From Sphingobium sp. HWE2-09 (lineage in GTDB: Bacteria; Pseudomonadota; Alphaproteobacteria; Sphingomonadales; Sphingomonadaceae), in the NCBI RefSeq assembly GCF_035989265.1, contig NZ_JAYKZX010000003.1, positions 2,480,001 through 2,544,000 of the forward strand: DNA of 64,000 bases, read 5' to 3'. Shown one piece after another: positions 43,967-53,548 of this stretch. The notes under the pieces are model-generated. The model searched no databases. It saw only the letters and a list, made by a program, of their open reading frames with translations, and was not told the DNA's origin. A program made the translations under genes and the position numbers. Position 1 is the first letter of the stretch, and the number at the start of each line of letters is the position of its first letter.

Positions 43967-44176
43967 GATATTTCCCCTGTTCCCCTAATCTAACTCAATG
44001 GATCTGGACCCCTTTTCCACGAACAGCAGGTTTGACCGGGAAGCGATAAAAAATGGTTAATGCGATATTCGCCATGGTGGCGCTTTCGGCATCGATTCGC
44101 CGATCGGGCGGATTTCTTGCGATCCGTAGCGGATTGGGACTGGCATGATCGGGCCGCTGCCCGCATAGCGCCCGGC

Positions 44177-45448
44177 ATGAGTCCCCTCCCTCCCGCTTCA
44201 CCAATCCCGGCGCGCAAAGACATTCACTTCCGCGAATTCGTGATGCTGTGCGCCTGCCTGATGGCGATGAATGCGCTGTCGATCGACCCGATGCTGCCCG
44301 CCTTGCCGGAGATCGGCCGCGATCTGGCGATCCCGCATCCCAACGATCGGCAGCTGATCATCAGCGTCTATTTTCTGGGGCTGGGCATCGGGTCGCTGCT
44401 GTTTGGCGTATTGTCCGACCGTTTTGGACGTAAAAAGGTGCTGGGGTGGGCGATGGCGCTGTTCATCCTGTCGTCTATCGCCTGCGCCAGCGCGCAAAGC
44501 TTCGTCATGATGCTGGTGGGCCGGGGGTGCGCGGGCTTCTTTGCAGGGGCGAGTTGGGTCATCACCGTGGGCATCGTGCGCGACCGCTTTCGCGGCGACG
44601 CCATGGCGCGAGTGATGTCGCTGATCTTCGCGGTATTCATGCTGATCCCGGTGATCGCGCCCAGCTTTGGCCAAGCCATCCTGCTGATCGCGCCGTGGCG
44701 CTGGATATTCTGGGTGCTGGTGATCCTGTCGAGCCTGATCCTGACATGGATGCTGGTGCGGATGCCCGAGACGCTGGCCATGGAAAACCGGATGCGAATC
44801 ACGGCCCGGTCGCTGTGGGAAACGGTGGGCACGGTGGTGCGCACGCGCAGTTCGATCGGCTATATGCTGGCGAGCGGCGTGGTGATGGGCGGGCTGATCG
44901 GCTTTATCCTGTCGGTGCAGCAGATTTTCTTCGACGTGTTCGATGCGGAAGCCTTTTTCCCGATCGGCTTTGCGATCATCGCAGGATGCATGGGGATCGG
45001 CGGCCTGATCAACAGCCGACTGGTGCAGCAATTCGGCGCGCGGCGGATGAGCCAGAGTGCGCTGATCGCCTTCATCCTGATCGCCGCGGTGCATCTGGTG
45101 GTGGTATTGGCGGGCGCCGAGACGCTGGTCACCTTCATGGTTTTGCAGGCGATGACGATGCTGACCGTGTCGTTCACCGCATCCAATTTCAGTGCGATTT
45201 CGATGGAACCCTTTCACCGGGGGGCGGGCGTCGCTTCGTCCTTCCAGGCGTTTTTGACGACGGCGCTGTCGAGCGCGCTGGGCAGCATCGTGGGCCGGGC
45301 GTTCGACGGGACCACCCTGCCCTTCACCATCGGGCTGCTGGCGTTCGGGTCGCTATCCTTTCTGATCCTGGTCTGGGCCGAGCGCGGCAAGCTGTTCACG
45401 CGGCCCAATCATGGGGCGATGCGGGACGCGGAGATCGATTTTCATTGA
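44177..45448 (+). CDS. Bcr/CflA-type MFS multidrug efflux transporter
   Basis: A 423-aa major facilitator protein with about twelve hydrophobic segments. Motif A appears as GVLSDRFGRKKVLGWAM between segments 2 and 3; the MLPALPEIGRDLAIPHPNDRQLIISVYFLG start is typical of Bcr/CflA drug:proton antiporters. Inner membrane. The chosen ATG is 44177; the frame is open from 44060 but upstream residues are not hydrophobic. Likely exports drugs or metabolites; substrate unknown. Terminator near 45610 may serve it. Confidence 0.88.
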   Translation: MSPLPPASPIPARKDIHFREFVMLCACLMAMNALSIDPMLPALPEIGRDLAIPHPNDRQLIISVYFLGLGIGSLLFGVLSDRFGRKKVLGWAMALFILSSIACASAQSFVMMLVGRGCAGFFAGASWVITVGIVRDRFRGDAMARVMSLIFAVFMLIPVIAPSFGQAILLIAPWRWIFWVLVILSSLILTWMLVRMPETLAMENRMRITARSLWETVGTVVRTRSSIGYMLASGVVMGGLIGFILSVQQIFFDVFDAEAFFPIGFAIIAGCMGIGGLINSRLVQQFGARRMSQSALIAFILIAAVHLVVVLAGAETLVTFMVLQAMTMLTVSFTASNFSAISMEPFHRGAGVASSFQAFLTTALSSALGSIVGRAFDGTTLPFTIGLLAFGSLSFLILVWAERGKLFTRPNHGAMRDAEIDFH

Positions 45449-45532
45449 GGGGGGTGCGCGATCCCTTTCGGGATGATGCCCAAGCGCTGTGATGATGGCT
45501 CGTCGGACAGCCCTGGCGTTCTTTGGCGAAAG

Positions 45533-45568
45533 CCGGGGTCCAGGCCGGAGCGTGGAACTGGACCCCGG
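45533..45568. repeat. Inverted repeat between the MFS and permease genes
   Basis: CCGGGGTCCAG at 45533-45543 is complementary to CTGGACCCCGG at 45558-45568, with a second CCGGCCTGCGCCGG palindrome following. It belongs loosely to the dispersed CCCCGGC family of 11577. Confidence 0.6.
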
Positions 45569-45609
45569 CCTGCGCCGGGGAACACATGCCATGGCGCCGC
45601 AACGAGACA

Positions 45610-45638
45610 AAAAAGGGGGCGGAAACCGCCCCCTTTTT
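45610..45638. terminator. Bidirectional terminator between convergent genes
   Basis: Perfect stem AAAAAGGGGGCGG (45610-45622) and CCGCCCCCTTTTT (45626-45638) with an AAA loop; A/T tracts on both sides let it end transcripts from the MFS gene and the APC permease gene. Confidence 0.85.
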
Positions 45639-45646
45639 CTTTTGGG

Positions 45647-47209
45647 TCAGGCGTCCTTGCCGCCCGGTGTGGGTGCGCCGGGGAAAGGCGGGACCGGCTG
45701 GGGCGGGACGTCGGCATCGTCCTCCGCCACATCCACTACGCCACGGCCGACATGGCTGCGGCTGCGGCTGTAGCCGAAATAGACCAGCAGGCCGACGAAC
45801 GCCCAGCCGACGAACATCAGCTTGGTTTCGATGCCCAGGCTCCAGAAGAGATAGAGGCAGCCCAGGATCGCGATCGGTGCGGTGACCATGATCGCGGGCG
45901 TGCGGAACGGCCGCTTGCGGGTGGGGTCGGTCTTGCGCAGTTGCAGGACGGCGATGGACACCGCGGCGAAGGCGAAGAGCGTGCCCGAGTTGGAGATGTC
46001 CGCCAGAATGCCGACCGGGAAGAAGGCGGCGAAGAGCGCGACGAAGATGCCGGTCAGGATGGTAATGACATAAGGCGTCTTATAGGTCGGATGGACCTTC
46101 GAGAACATCGCGGGCAGCAGGCCGTCGCGGCTCATGACGAAGAAGATGCGGGTCTGGCCGAACATCATCATCAGGATGACCGAAGGCAGCGCCAGGCCGG
46201 CGGCGAGGCCGAGCAGGTTGCCGATCTGGGGCCAGCCGATTTCACGCAGGGTCCAGGCCAGCGCTTCCTTCGAACAGGTGACGGCTTCGGTGCCTGCAGC
46301 GGCGAGTGCGGCGCATTGCTGCGACAGGGCGGCCGAGCCGGGGGCGAGTACTTCGCCGCCCGGGCCAGCGACCGGCTGCGCGCCCACGGTGCCGATGACG
46401 CCGGCGGCGACGAGCATGTAGAAGATGGTGCAGATGCCGAGCGAACCGATCAGGCCGATCGGCATGTTGCGTTGCGGATTCTTGGTTTCTTCAGCGGCGG
46501 TGGAGACGGCGTCGAAGCCGACATAGGCGAAGAAGATGGAGGCCGCCGCCGCCGAAATGCCCGAGAAGCCGAGCGGGGCGAAGGGGGTGAACTTGTCCAT
46601 GTTGATGACCGGCAGGGCCAGGACGATGAACAGGGTGAGCGCCGCAACCTTGATCAGCACCAGCACGGCGTTGACGGTCGCGCTTTCCTTCGTGCCGATG
46701 ACCAGCAGCCAGGTGACGAGCGCGGCGATCAGCATGGCAGGCAGGTTCACCATGCCGCCATCGAACGGCCCGCGCGTCAGCAGATCGGGGATGTCCATAT
46801 GGAATGTATGTTCGATGAGGCCCACGACATAGCCGGACCAGCCGACCGACACCGCGCCCGCCGCCACCGCATATTCCAGGATCAGCGCCCAGCCCACCAT
46901 CCAGGCGATCAATTCGCCCATCACGGCATAGCTGTAGGTGTAGGCGGAGCCGGACACCGGCACCATCGCGGCCATTTCCGCGTAGCAGAGCGCGGCGACC
47001 GCGCAGACGAACCCTGCGATGACGAAGGAGAGCATCATGCCCGGCCCCGCCTTTTGCGCGGCCTCCGCCGTCAGGACGAAAATGCCGGTGCCGATGACGG
47101 CGCCGATACCCAACATGGTCAGCTGGAACGCGCCCAGCGACCGGTGCAGCGATTTCTTCTCTGCCGTCGCCAATATGGCGTCGAGAGGCTTAACGCGCCC
47201 GAAAATCAT
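45647..47209 (-). CDS. APC-family amino acid permease
   Basis: A 520-aa membrane protein of the amino acid-polyamine-cation superfamily (cationic amino acid transporter, YfnA type) with about 12-14 hydrophobic segments. The ligand motif GIGAVIGTGIFVLTAEAAQKAGPGMML and FFAYVGFDAVSTAAEETKNPQR are typical. A periplasmic/loop region with CAALAAAGTEAVTCSKEA has two cysteines. The C-terminus is Pro-rich. Substrate could be Arg, Lys or neutral amino acids. A 60-bp gap separates it from the divergent-start PgeF gene region. Confidence 0.88.
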   Translation of the reverse strand: MIFGRVKPLDAILATAEKKSLHRSLGAFQLTMLGIGAVIGTGIFVLTAEAAQKAGPGMMLSFVIAGFVCAVAALCYAEMAAMVPVSGSAYTYSYAVMGELIAWMVGWALILEYAVAAGAVSVGWSGYVVGLIEHTFHMDIPDLLTRGPFDGGMVNLPAMLIAALVTWLLVIGTKESATVNAVLVLIKVAALTLFIVLALPVINMDKFTPFAPLGFSGISAAAASIFFAYVGFDAVSTAAEETKNPQRNMPIGLIGSLGICTIFYMLVAAGVIGTVGAQPVAGPGGEVLAPGSAALSQQCAALAAAGTEAVTCSKEALAWTLREIGWPQIGNLLGLAAGLALPSVILMMMFGQTRIFFVMSRDGLLPAMFSKVHPTYKTPYVITILTGIFVALFAAFFPVGILADISNSGTLFAFAAVSIAVLQLRKTDPTRKRPFRTPAIMVTAPIAILGCLYLFWSLGIETKLMFVGWAFVGLLVYFGYSRSRSHVGRGVVDVAEDDADVPPQPVPPFPGAPTPGGKDA

Positions 47210-47368
47210 GAATGATGCCCTTTACACTCATTTGTTCTGCCCGGACGACGCACGCCGCCCCCTTTGAGCTATGGTGCGAGACTATCGCCTAATCCGGCGC
47301 GCGCAAGTATGTTGCGTTCATGCGACATTCTCGTCCAGGGACGGGACGGGCTGAAAGGAGCCGGACGG

Positions 47369-48130
47369 ATGATCGAATTGTTGCGCGCGCAGGGGCTGGA
47401 CGGCGTGCCCCATGGCTTTGCCGGGCGGCGCGGCGGCGTGTCGGTGGGCGTGCATGCCGGGCTGAATGTCGGGCTTGGGTCGGACGACGAGCGCGACGCA
47501 GTGCTGCGCAATCGCGACCTGGCGCGCGACGCGCTATTGCCGGGCGCTGCGCTGGTGACGGTGCGGCAGGTGCATTCGGCCGATGTGGTGCGCGTGGTCG
47601 ACGCCATTGCAGAGGCGGATCGGCCCGCTGCCGATGCGATGGTGACGGACCGGCCGGGGCTGGTGTTGGGCATATTGACCGCCGATTGCGTGCCGGTGCT
47701 GTTCGCCGACCGCCAGGCAGGCGTGGTGGGCGCGGCCCATGCCGGGTGGAAGGGGGCGATCGGCGGGGTGACCGACCGGACGATCGATGCGATGGTGGCG
47801 CTGGGCGCGGATGCGGCGCGGATGGCCTGCGCGATCGGGCCGTGCATCGGGCGGGCGTCCTATGAGGTGGGCGACGATTTCGCGGCGCGCTTTGCCGATG
47901 ATGACGCCGCCAATGAGCGCTTCTTCACGCCGGGGCGGCCGGGGCATCACCAGTTCGACATCGCCGCCTATGTCGCGGCGCGACTGGCCGGTGCGGGGGT
48001 CGGGCGGATCACGATGCTGGACGAGGATACCTATAGCCAGCCGGATCAATTCTATAGCTATCGACGGTCGTGTCATAAGGGCGAGGCCGATTATGGGCGG
48101 CAGATTTCGATGATTGCGGTGGCGGGGTAA
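47369..48130 (+). CDS. pgeF: PgeF/YfiH polyphenol oxidase family (laccase domain)
   Basis: A 253-aa protein of the DUF152/YfiH family, now associated with peptidoglycan editing and with purine nucleoside phosphorylase-like activity. Zinc ligands are visible: His in RQVHSADVV, Cys in LTADCVPVLFAD and His in AAHAGWKGAIGGV. The chosen ATG at 47369 follows AAAGGAG and opens MIELLRAQGLDGVPHGFAG; the upstream open frame is not family-like. Single gene. Confidence 0.88.
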   Translation: MIELLRAQGLDGVPHGFAGRRGGVSVGVHAGLNVGLGSDDERDAVLRNRDLARDALLPGAALVTVRQVHSADVVRVVDAIAEADRPAADAMVTDRPGLVLGILTADCVPVLFADRQAGVVGAAHAGWKGAIGGVTDRTIDAMVALGADAARMACAIGPCIGRASYEVGDDFAARFADDDAANERFFTPGRPGHHQFDIAAYVAARLAGAGVGRITMLDEDTYSQPDQFYSYRRSCHKGEADYGRQISMIAVAG

Positions 48131-48142
48131 TCATCGGAGACA

Positions 48143-49021
48143 TTATCTCCGCCCCAGCTTGGTATGTTTGTCCTCACGGCGGCGGCCGACCAGCATGGCG
48201 CGTTCCAGCCGGGCGCACAGGGCGGCGTAATAGTCGGACAGGAAGCCATAATCGTCGCCGTCGTCGGGCAGGCCAGCCTTATGCCGGATCGTGGCGGCGA
48301 CGGTGAGAATCGCATCGTCCTGTTCATTGCGCAGGACGTTTTCCAGCGTTTGCAGTTCGTAGATGCCATAGAGGTCGAGCGCGGCGTCGCTAAAGGTGCG
48401 GCGGGGCTGCGCCGCGCGGGCGGCGACGAGGTCCGTGCCCAGCTTTGCGCGGACGGTGTTCACGACCCAGGTGCCCGCCAGCAGATCCCCCACGCGCAGC
48501 CGGTCGCGGTTGAAGAGCGGGAAGAAGAGGAAGATGCCGGTCCAGCACAAGGCGAAGAGGGTTAGGAAGCCGTCGGCCGCGCCCTGCGACGCCTGCATGC
48601 CCAAGAAGGAAAGCGGCAGGAACACTTCGATTTCGCGCAGGGCGTTGCGGGCGATGACCGCGCCGCCGGTCAGCCGCCCGCCATCGCGCGCGACGACGCG
48701 CAGGCCGAGCAGCCGCTTGCCGGGCGTCGCGCCGCGACCGCCCATTTCGAACAGGATGAACCAGCCGTTGCGCAGCATGAAGGCGCCGACCAGCCAGAGG
48801 ATCATGAAAATTTCGGCGCGGGCCTGAGCGATGCCGAGCAGGCCGATCGCGACGGTCACCAGGATCAGGCTGATGAAGAGAATGAGGATGTCGAGGATGA
48901 AGGCGCCTGCGCGCGATCCGGCGCTGGCGAGTTCCAGGCGCAGGTCGACGCCTTCGGGCGTGACGAAGCTGCGCCGCAGCGAGGCGGGCGCCTTGATCGT
49001 GCGGTTACGCCGCCAGCGCAT
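48143..49021 (-). CDS. RDD family membrane protein
   Basis: A 292-aa membrane protein of the RDD family (about five hydrophobic segments). R-D-D hallmark: GSRAGAFILDILILFISLIL, with GGRGATPGKRLLGLRVV and NRDRLRVGDLLAGTWVV following. The C-terminal ~90 residues are a soluble charged helical extension. It overlaps the SpoIIM-like gene by 17 bp. Last gene of the MoxR block. The ATG at 49021, with GGAGGG upstream, is preferred to the in-frame start at 49084. Confidence 0.85.
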   Translation of the reverse strand: MRWRRNRTIKAPASLRRSFVTPEGVDLRLELASAGSRAGAFILDILILFISLILVTVAIGLLGIAQARAEIFMILWLVGAFMLRNGWFILFEMGGRGATPGKRLLGLRVVARDGGRLTGGAVIARNALREIEVFLPLSFLGMQASQGAADGFLTLFALCWTGIFLFFPLFNRDRLRVGDLLAGTWVVNTVRAKLGTDLVAARAAQPRRTFSDAALDLYGIYELQTLENVLRNEQDDAILTVAATIRHKAGLPDDGDDYGFLSDYYAALCARLERAMLVGRRREDKHTKLGRR

Positions 49022-50042
49022 CGGCACCGCCCTCCCGTCGGCGGGGGAGGTAATAATAAGCGAGCCATCCGGCCAGTGCGGCAAGGCCGATGCCGTAGCG
49101 CATGGCGTCAGACTGCACCGTCTGCCGTCCGATTCCTTCGAGCAGGCCCGCGACCAGCAGCATCAGCACGACGCCCGCCATGGCGATGGCGGCGCTGCGT
49201 CCGGCGATGACGGCGGCCTCGGTGCGCGCTTCGCGGCCGGGGAAGGCGACGGCGGTGCCGATCTTCATGCCCGCCGCGCCCGCCAGGATGATCGCAAACA
49301 TCTCGGTCGAGCCATGGATGGTGAGCCAGCCGAGGAAATTGAGGCCCAGCCCCTTGCTGGCGAACAGGTAGAGCATCGCGCCCAGGGTGAGGCCGTTATA
49401 GAGGAGGAGGAGCACCGTCGGCACGGTGAAGGCGAAGCCGAGCGCGAAGGCGAAGATCGCGACCTGGCTGTTATGGGTGAAGAGATAGGCGGCGAAGGTG
49501 GCGAGGCCGCCGCGATCCTGCGCGCCGTAGATGGTGGCGCGCAGCGTCGCTTCGCTGGCGGCGGGATCACGCCCGCTCGCCATCGCGTCAGGGATAATGC
49601 TGTAATACCAGCTGGGGTCGCTCGCCACCAGCCACCAGCCCGCGATCGCGCCGACGATAGTGAGGACGAGGCAGGCGAGGGTTTCGCGCCATAGCCCCTG
49701 CACCGCCAGCGGCCAGTCGCGCGCGAAGAAGCGGCCAAGCTGACGAACGGCGGTGTCGGGCACGCCGTACAGCTGGAAATAGGCGCGAGTGCACAGCTGT
49801 TCGAGATAGGTGACGAGCGCGCGGTCGAGCGAGGTTTCGCGGGCGACCGACAGCGAGGACAGGGCCGAGCGGTACAGCAGGGGGAGCGCGAGGATATCGT
49901 CGTCCGACAGCGCGCGGACGGAGCGTTTTTCCATGCGGGTGACGAGTTGGTCGAGCCGGTCCCATTCCCCTTCATGCGCGGCGCGGAAGCGGGTGGCATT
50001 GACCAGGGGAGCGGCGGGGCGTCCTTCGACGAGCGCAGTCAT
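49005..50042 (-). CDS. SpoIIM-family (stage II sporulation protein M) membrane protein
   Basis: A 345-aa protein with a soluble N-terminal third and about six membrane segments. The family block is TVPTVLLLLYNGLTLGAMLYLF with GLGLNFLGWLTIHGSTEMFAIIL. SpoIIM homologues in non-sporulating bacteria occur next to RDD and MoxR genes, and their job is unknown. The start overlaps DUF58 by 4 bp and its end overlaps the RDD gene. Confidence 0.85.
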   Translation of the reverse strand: MTALVEGRPAAPLVNATRFRAAHEGEWDRLDQLVTRMEKRSVRALSDDDILALPLLYRSALSSLSVARETSLDRALVTYLEQLCTRAYFQLYGVPDTAVRQLGRFFARDWPLAVQGLWRETLACLVLTIVGAIAGWWLVASDPSWYYSIIPDAMASGRDPAASEATLRATIYGAQDRGGLATFAAYLFTHNSQVAIFAFALGFAFTVPTVLLLLYNGLTLGAMLYLFASKGLGLNFLGWLTIHGSTEMFAIILAGAAGMKIGTAVAFPGREARTEAAVIAGRSAAIAMAGVVLMLLVAGLLEGIGRQTVQSDAMRYGIGLAALAGWLAYYYLPRRREGGADALAA

Positions 50043-51343
50043 AGGAGGTTCCTTCGCTTCAGGTCGACATAGGCCTGGACGAGGCGGTCGGCGACGCGAT
50101 CATGCTCCGCCTCGACCACATGCGCGCCCAGATGGCGCAGGCGGGTCAGCACGGTCAGCCGATCGCGCAGCAGCGCGGCGGCGGTGACGGCGCGGGTGAC
50201 GTCGTCGGCGTCGCGCGGGCGGCGGTCGAGGATGGATTCCAGTTCCTCGTCGCGCAGCACGACGACCAGAAGCAGGTGCGTTTCCACCAGACGGCTGGCG
50301 GCGCGAACGAGAAATTCGGCGGAGGTGAGGTCGGTGAACTCGGTGAAGAGGACGATCATCGACCGACGCGTCAGCCGGGTGGCGAGCGTGGTCAGGGCGT
50401 GGGTATAATTGCTTTCCTCCGCGCTATAGTCGATCCGCGCGGCAAGCCGTTGCAGTTCGCCGAAGGCCGCTGCGCCCGATACCAGCCCGCTGGCGATGCG
50501 CGGGCGCGAATCGAAGGCGTGGAGGGCGACCCGATCGCCCAGTTTCAGCGCAACCCAGGCGGTGAGCAGCATGGCGGACACGACGCGGTCGAGGCGGCTG
50601 AGGCCCGCGACCGGCTCGCTCATCTGGCGACCGGCGTCGATCGCGAAGACGATCTGGTTGTTGCGCTCGGAGCGGAATTCCTTGGCGTGGAGTTTGGAAT
50701 GGCGGGCGGACTGTTTCCAGTCGATCGCGCGCCGGTCCATGCCGGAGCGAAACTCGACCAGCGCATCGAAATCCGCGCCGTCGCCGCGATCGACCTGCGC
50801 CATCAGGCCTTGCAGGGCATGACGCTGAAAAATCTGTGCGCCGCGATCCTGGACCGGGCGGATGTCGGGCAGGATCGCCATGGTGCCGTCGAGGGGGACG
50901 ATCCGCTGTTTCCAGACGAGGCCAAGCGAACCCTTCCAGCGTAGCCAGCCGCGCGCGACCCGCGCAGTGCCGCGCCGGATGGTGCGCAGCGGGATGGCGG
51001 CGGCGCCCTTGCCACCTGGCAGATCGACCCACAGATCTTCATCGCGCTGCGTCAGCAGCGGCCCGGTATCCAGCAGCAGTTGCGCGCCCGGGATGCCGGG
51101 AATGGCGATCGTAGCCTGCCCGTCCACCTGCGCGCCGACGCTGGCGGTCTTTGGCAGGACCAGGCGCAGCGTCGCCTGCCCCGGCCCGGCCCCGCGCAGC
51201 GCATCGGCGAAGCACGCCAGCAGCACCGCGACCGGCCAGGCAAGCGCGGCGTACCAGCGGCCCGGCAGCAGTAGCGCGACCAGCAGGGTGACCGGCACGC
51301 CAGCCGCCGCGCAGAAGATCGCGGTGCGGGTGGGGTAGATCAT
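50039..51343 (-). CDS. DUF58 domain protein
   Basis: A 434-aa DUF58 protein: two N-terminal membrane segments (FCAAAGVPVTLLVALLLPGRWY, ALAWPVAVLLACFADAL), a beta-rich part, then the DUF58 core FRSGMDRRAIDWKQSARHSKLHAKEF with a VWA-like region (NQIVFAIDAGRQMSEPV). DUF58 proteins pair with MoxR ATPases. The start is 10 bp after the moxR stop and the stop overlaps the SpoIIM-like start. Confidence 0.87.
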   Translation of the reverse strand: MIYPTRTAIFCAAAGVPVTLLVALLLPGRWYAALAWPVAVLLACFADALRGAGPGQATLRLVLPKTASVGAQVDGQATIAIPGIPGAQLLLDTGPLLTQRDEDLWVDLPGGKGAAAIPLRTIRRGTARVARGWLRWKGSLGLVWKQRIVPLDGTMAILPDIRPVQDRGAQIFQRHALQGLMAQVDRGDGADFDALVEFRSGMDRRAIDWKQSARHSKLHAKEFRSERNNQIVFAIDAGRQMSEPVAGLSRLDRVVSAMLLTAWVALKLGDRVALHAFDSRPRIASGLVSGAAAFGELQRLAARIDYSAEESNYTHALTTLATRLTRRSMIVLFTEFTDLTSAEFLVRAASRLVETHLLLVVVLRDEELESILDRRPRDADDVTRAVTAAALLRDRLTVLTRLRHLGAHVVEAEHDRVADRLVQAYVDLKRRNLL

Positions 51344-51353
51344 GGCCGGGCGC

Positions 51354-52310
51354 TCAGCGGGGCGCCTCGATCGTGTCGATGATGCCGGTTACGACATCCT
51401 CGATCCGGCGGCCGTCGATTTCGGCGGCGGGCGACAGGATCAGGCGGTGGCGCAGCAGCGCGGGAGCAAGCGCCTTCACGTCGTCGGGAATCACGAAATC
51501 GCGCCCGTCGAGCGCCGCGCGCGCCCGCGCCGCCCCGGCCAGCATCGCGCCCGCGCGGGGGGACGCACCGCTTTCGAGGTCGGCGACGTCGCGGGTGCCG
51601 CGGATGAGGGCGAGGATATAATCGACCACTTCATCGACCAGCCGCACGCCGTTCACCACGTCGATCGCCTGCGCGACGCGGGCGGCGTCGGCGACCGGGG
51701 TGACGCCCCAGGCTTCCGGCGTCATCGCATGGGTGCGCGCGCCATGGGTGGCGACGATGCGCCGTTCTTCGGCAGCGCTGGGATAGTCGACGCTTTGTTT
51801 GAAGAGGAAGCGGTCCAGCTGCGCTTCGGGCAGCGGATAAACGCCCTGCTGCTCGATCGGATTTTGCGTGGCGACCACCATGAAGCGATCACTCAACGCC
51901 AGGCTGTCGCCGTCGATGGTGACGGTGCGTTCCTGCATCGCTTCCAGCAACGCCGCCTGCGTCTTGGGCGGGGTACGGTTGATTTCGTCGGCCAACAGCA
52001 ATTCGGTGAAGATCGGCCCGCGCGTCAGGGTGAACTGGCTGGTCTGGAAATTGAACAGGTTCGCGCCGATGATGTCGCCGGGCATCAGATCCGGCGTGAA
52101 CTGGATACGGCCGAAATCGAGGCCGAGCGCGCGGGCGAAACTATGCGCGATCAGCGTCTTGGCGGTGCCGGGCGGTCCTTCCAGCAGGATATGGCCGCCC
52201 GAAAAGAGCGCGACGAGCATCAGGTCGACGGTCGCTTCCTGCCCTACGACCGCGCGGGCCACTTCCTGCTTGATCGCCTGGCCCAGCGCCTGGACTGTAT
52301 CTACGTTCAT
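51354..52310 (-). CDS. MoxR-family AAA+ ATPase
   Basis: A 318-aa MoxR AAA+ protein. Walker A is [21 protein letters not shown], Walker [16 protein letters not shown], with [27 protein letters not shown] and the arginine-finger region. MoxR proteins act as chaperone-like partners of VWA/DUF58 proteins. The start overlaps the DUF4350 gene. Part of a six-gene leftward block 48143-54240. Confidence 0.92.
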   Translation of the reverse strand: MNVDTVQALGQAIKQEVARAVVGQEATVDLMLVALFSGGHILLEGPPGTAKTLIAHSFARALGLDFGRIQFTPDLMPGDIIGANLFNFQTSQFTLTRGPIFTELLLADEINRTPPKTQAALLEAMQERTVTIDGDSLALSDRFMVVATQNPIEQQGVYPLPEAQLDRFLFKQSVDYPSAAEERRIVATHGARTHAMTPEAWGVTPVADAARVAQAIDVVNGVRLVDEVVDYILALIRGTRDVADLESGASPRAGAMLAGAARARAALDGRDFVIPDDVKALAPALLRHRLILSPAAEIDGRRIEDVVTGIIDTIEAPR

Positions 52311-53548
52311 TGGGCTTTATCCCCTTGCCAATCATGGAGCGCCTGCGCCGCGCCGAGCAGGTCGTGTCGGTCCGACGCCGCTTGCGCCGCCTGCGCAAGG
52401 TCGGTGAAGCGGTGTTTGCCCTTCAAACTATCGAGATAGTGGTCGAGCGCGCCATCCCTCAAGCGCGCGGGCGCGGCGAAGGCGCGAGCGGCCCGATCGC
52501 GGATGGCGGCGGCGTAGCGACCGCCAAGGCGCGATTCACGGCCTGCCTTGCGGATCAGCAGCGCGCTATTGTCGACCAGCGCGGCCTTGCCGAAAGCGAC
52601 GGCGCGAGTTCGGGCGCGGGGCGGGCCGAAGCGGCCGAAGGCGTGGAACCCCGCCAGCAGCAGCGTCGCGGCGATCGCCAGCGTCATCGCCAGGAAGGGC
52701 GGCTCGAACAGCAGTTTCAACGGGCTGCGCGAATGGCCCAGGCCGTTCATCGACACGTCGAAGGCGATGCCTTCGGGATCGGTGCTGTTCATCCAGTCGA
52801 GCAAGTCGAGTGCGGCGCGGGCCTGCGACAGATCCTTCATGGCGCGATTGTCGAGCAGGTCGGGATCGGCCAGCACATAGAGCGGCCCTTCCCCGACCCG
52901 GGCCAGAACGATGCCGCCTTTGCCATCGGTGATCAGCGGGGTGAGCGTGCGCCACCGGTCCATCTGCTGCTTATTGTCGGGATCGATGCCGGTGATGACC
53001 TGGATCGGGCGGGGCGCCCAGAAACGGCCGGGTACGCCGTGCGTGGTCAGCACGCCGCCGCCGCTCCTGCCCTGCCGCATGGTGAAGCAGACGCCGGGCG
53101 CGAGCACGCCGATCGGTTCGTAGAGCGGGATCAGTCCCTGATAGCGCGCCCAGCCTGGATGATCCTTATCAGCGACCATACGCCATTTGGGCAGGATGAA
53201 GAGGGTCGGCCGGGTCGCGCGCTGGATCAAGGCCTGGCTGATGTCGGTCGCGCCGGATTCGGGCGTGAGGACCAGCAGGTCTTCGGTTTCGAATTCATGG
53301 GCGTTGCGCACGATGCGCGGATTGCGGCCGGTCGCGTCGGCTAGTTTGACCAGGCCCGCATAGCCGGTCACGGCATTGGACAGGGCGTGCGCGCCGCCAT
53401 TGCGGCCCGATCGCAGGTCCGGCGCATAGGCGCCCAGCACCAGCATAGCGATGAAACCGGCGATGCCGATCGCCAGCATCAGTGCAACGGTGCGCGCCCT
53501 GAACAGGCCCGCGTCGCTGCCCTCCCGCCCGATGACGATGTCGCTCAT
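52307..53548 (-). CDS. DUF4350 domain membrane protein
   Basis: A 413-aa protein with two membrane segments: one at the N-terminus ([19 protein letters not shown]) and one at about residues 282-302 ([22 protein letters not shown]). Between lies a beta/alpha domain with [21 protein letters not shown] and [19 protein letters not shown] (DUF4350), recalling a GATase-like fold. The C-terminus is soluble. ATG at 53548; the frame is open far upstream but overlaps the DUF4129 gene. Role unknown. Confidence 0.82.
   Translation of the reverse strand: MSDIVIGREGSDAGLFRARTVALMLAIGIAGFIAMLVLGAYAPDLRSGRNGGAHALSNAVTGYAGLVKLADATGRNPRIVRNAHEFETEDLLVLTPESGATDISQALIQRATRPTLFILPKWRMVADKDHPGWARYQGLIPLYEPIGVLAPGVCFTMRQGRSGGGVLTTHGVPGRFWAPRPIQVITGIDPDNKQQMDRWRTLTPLITDGKGGIVLARVGEGPLYVLADPDLLDNRAMKDLSQARAALDLLDWMNSTDPEGIAFDVSMNGLGHSRSPLKLLFEPPFLAMTLAIAATLLLAGFHAFGRFGPPRARTRAVAFGKAALVDNSALLIRKAGRESRLGGRYAAAIRDRAARAFAAPARLRDGALDHYLDSLKGKHRFTDLAQAAQAASDRHDLLGAAQALHDWQGDKAQ

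Noticed and set aside
45473..47215. A 580-codon open frame on the plus strand
   Set aside because: It lies opposite the APC permease gene and translates to a charged Asp/Gly/Arg-rich sequence without domains; shadow frame.
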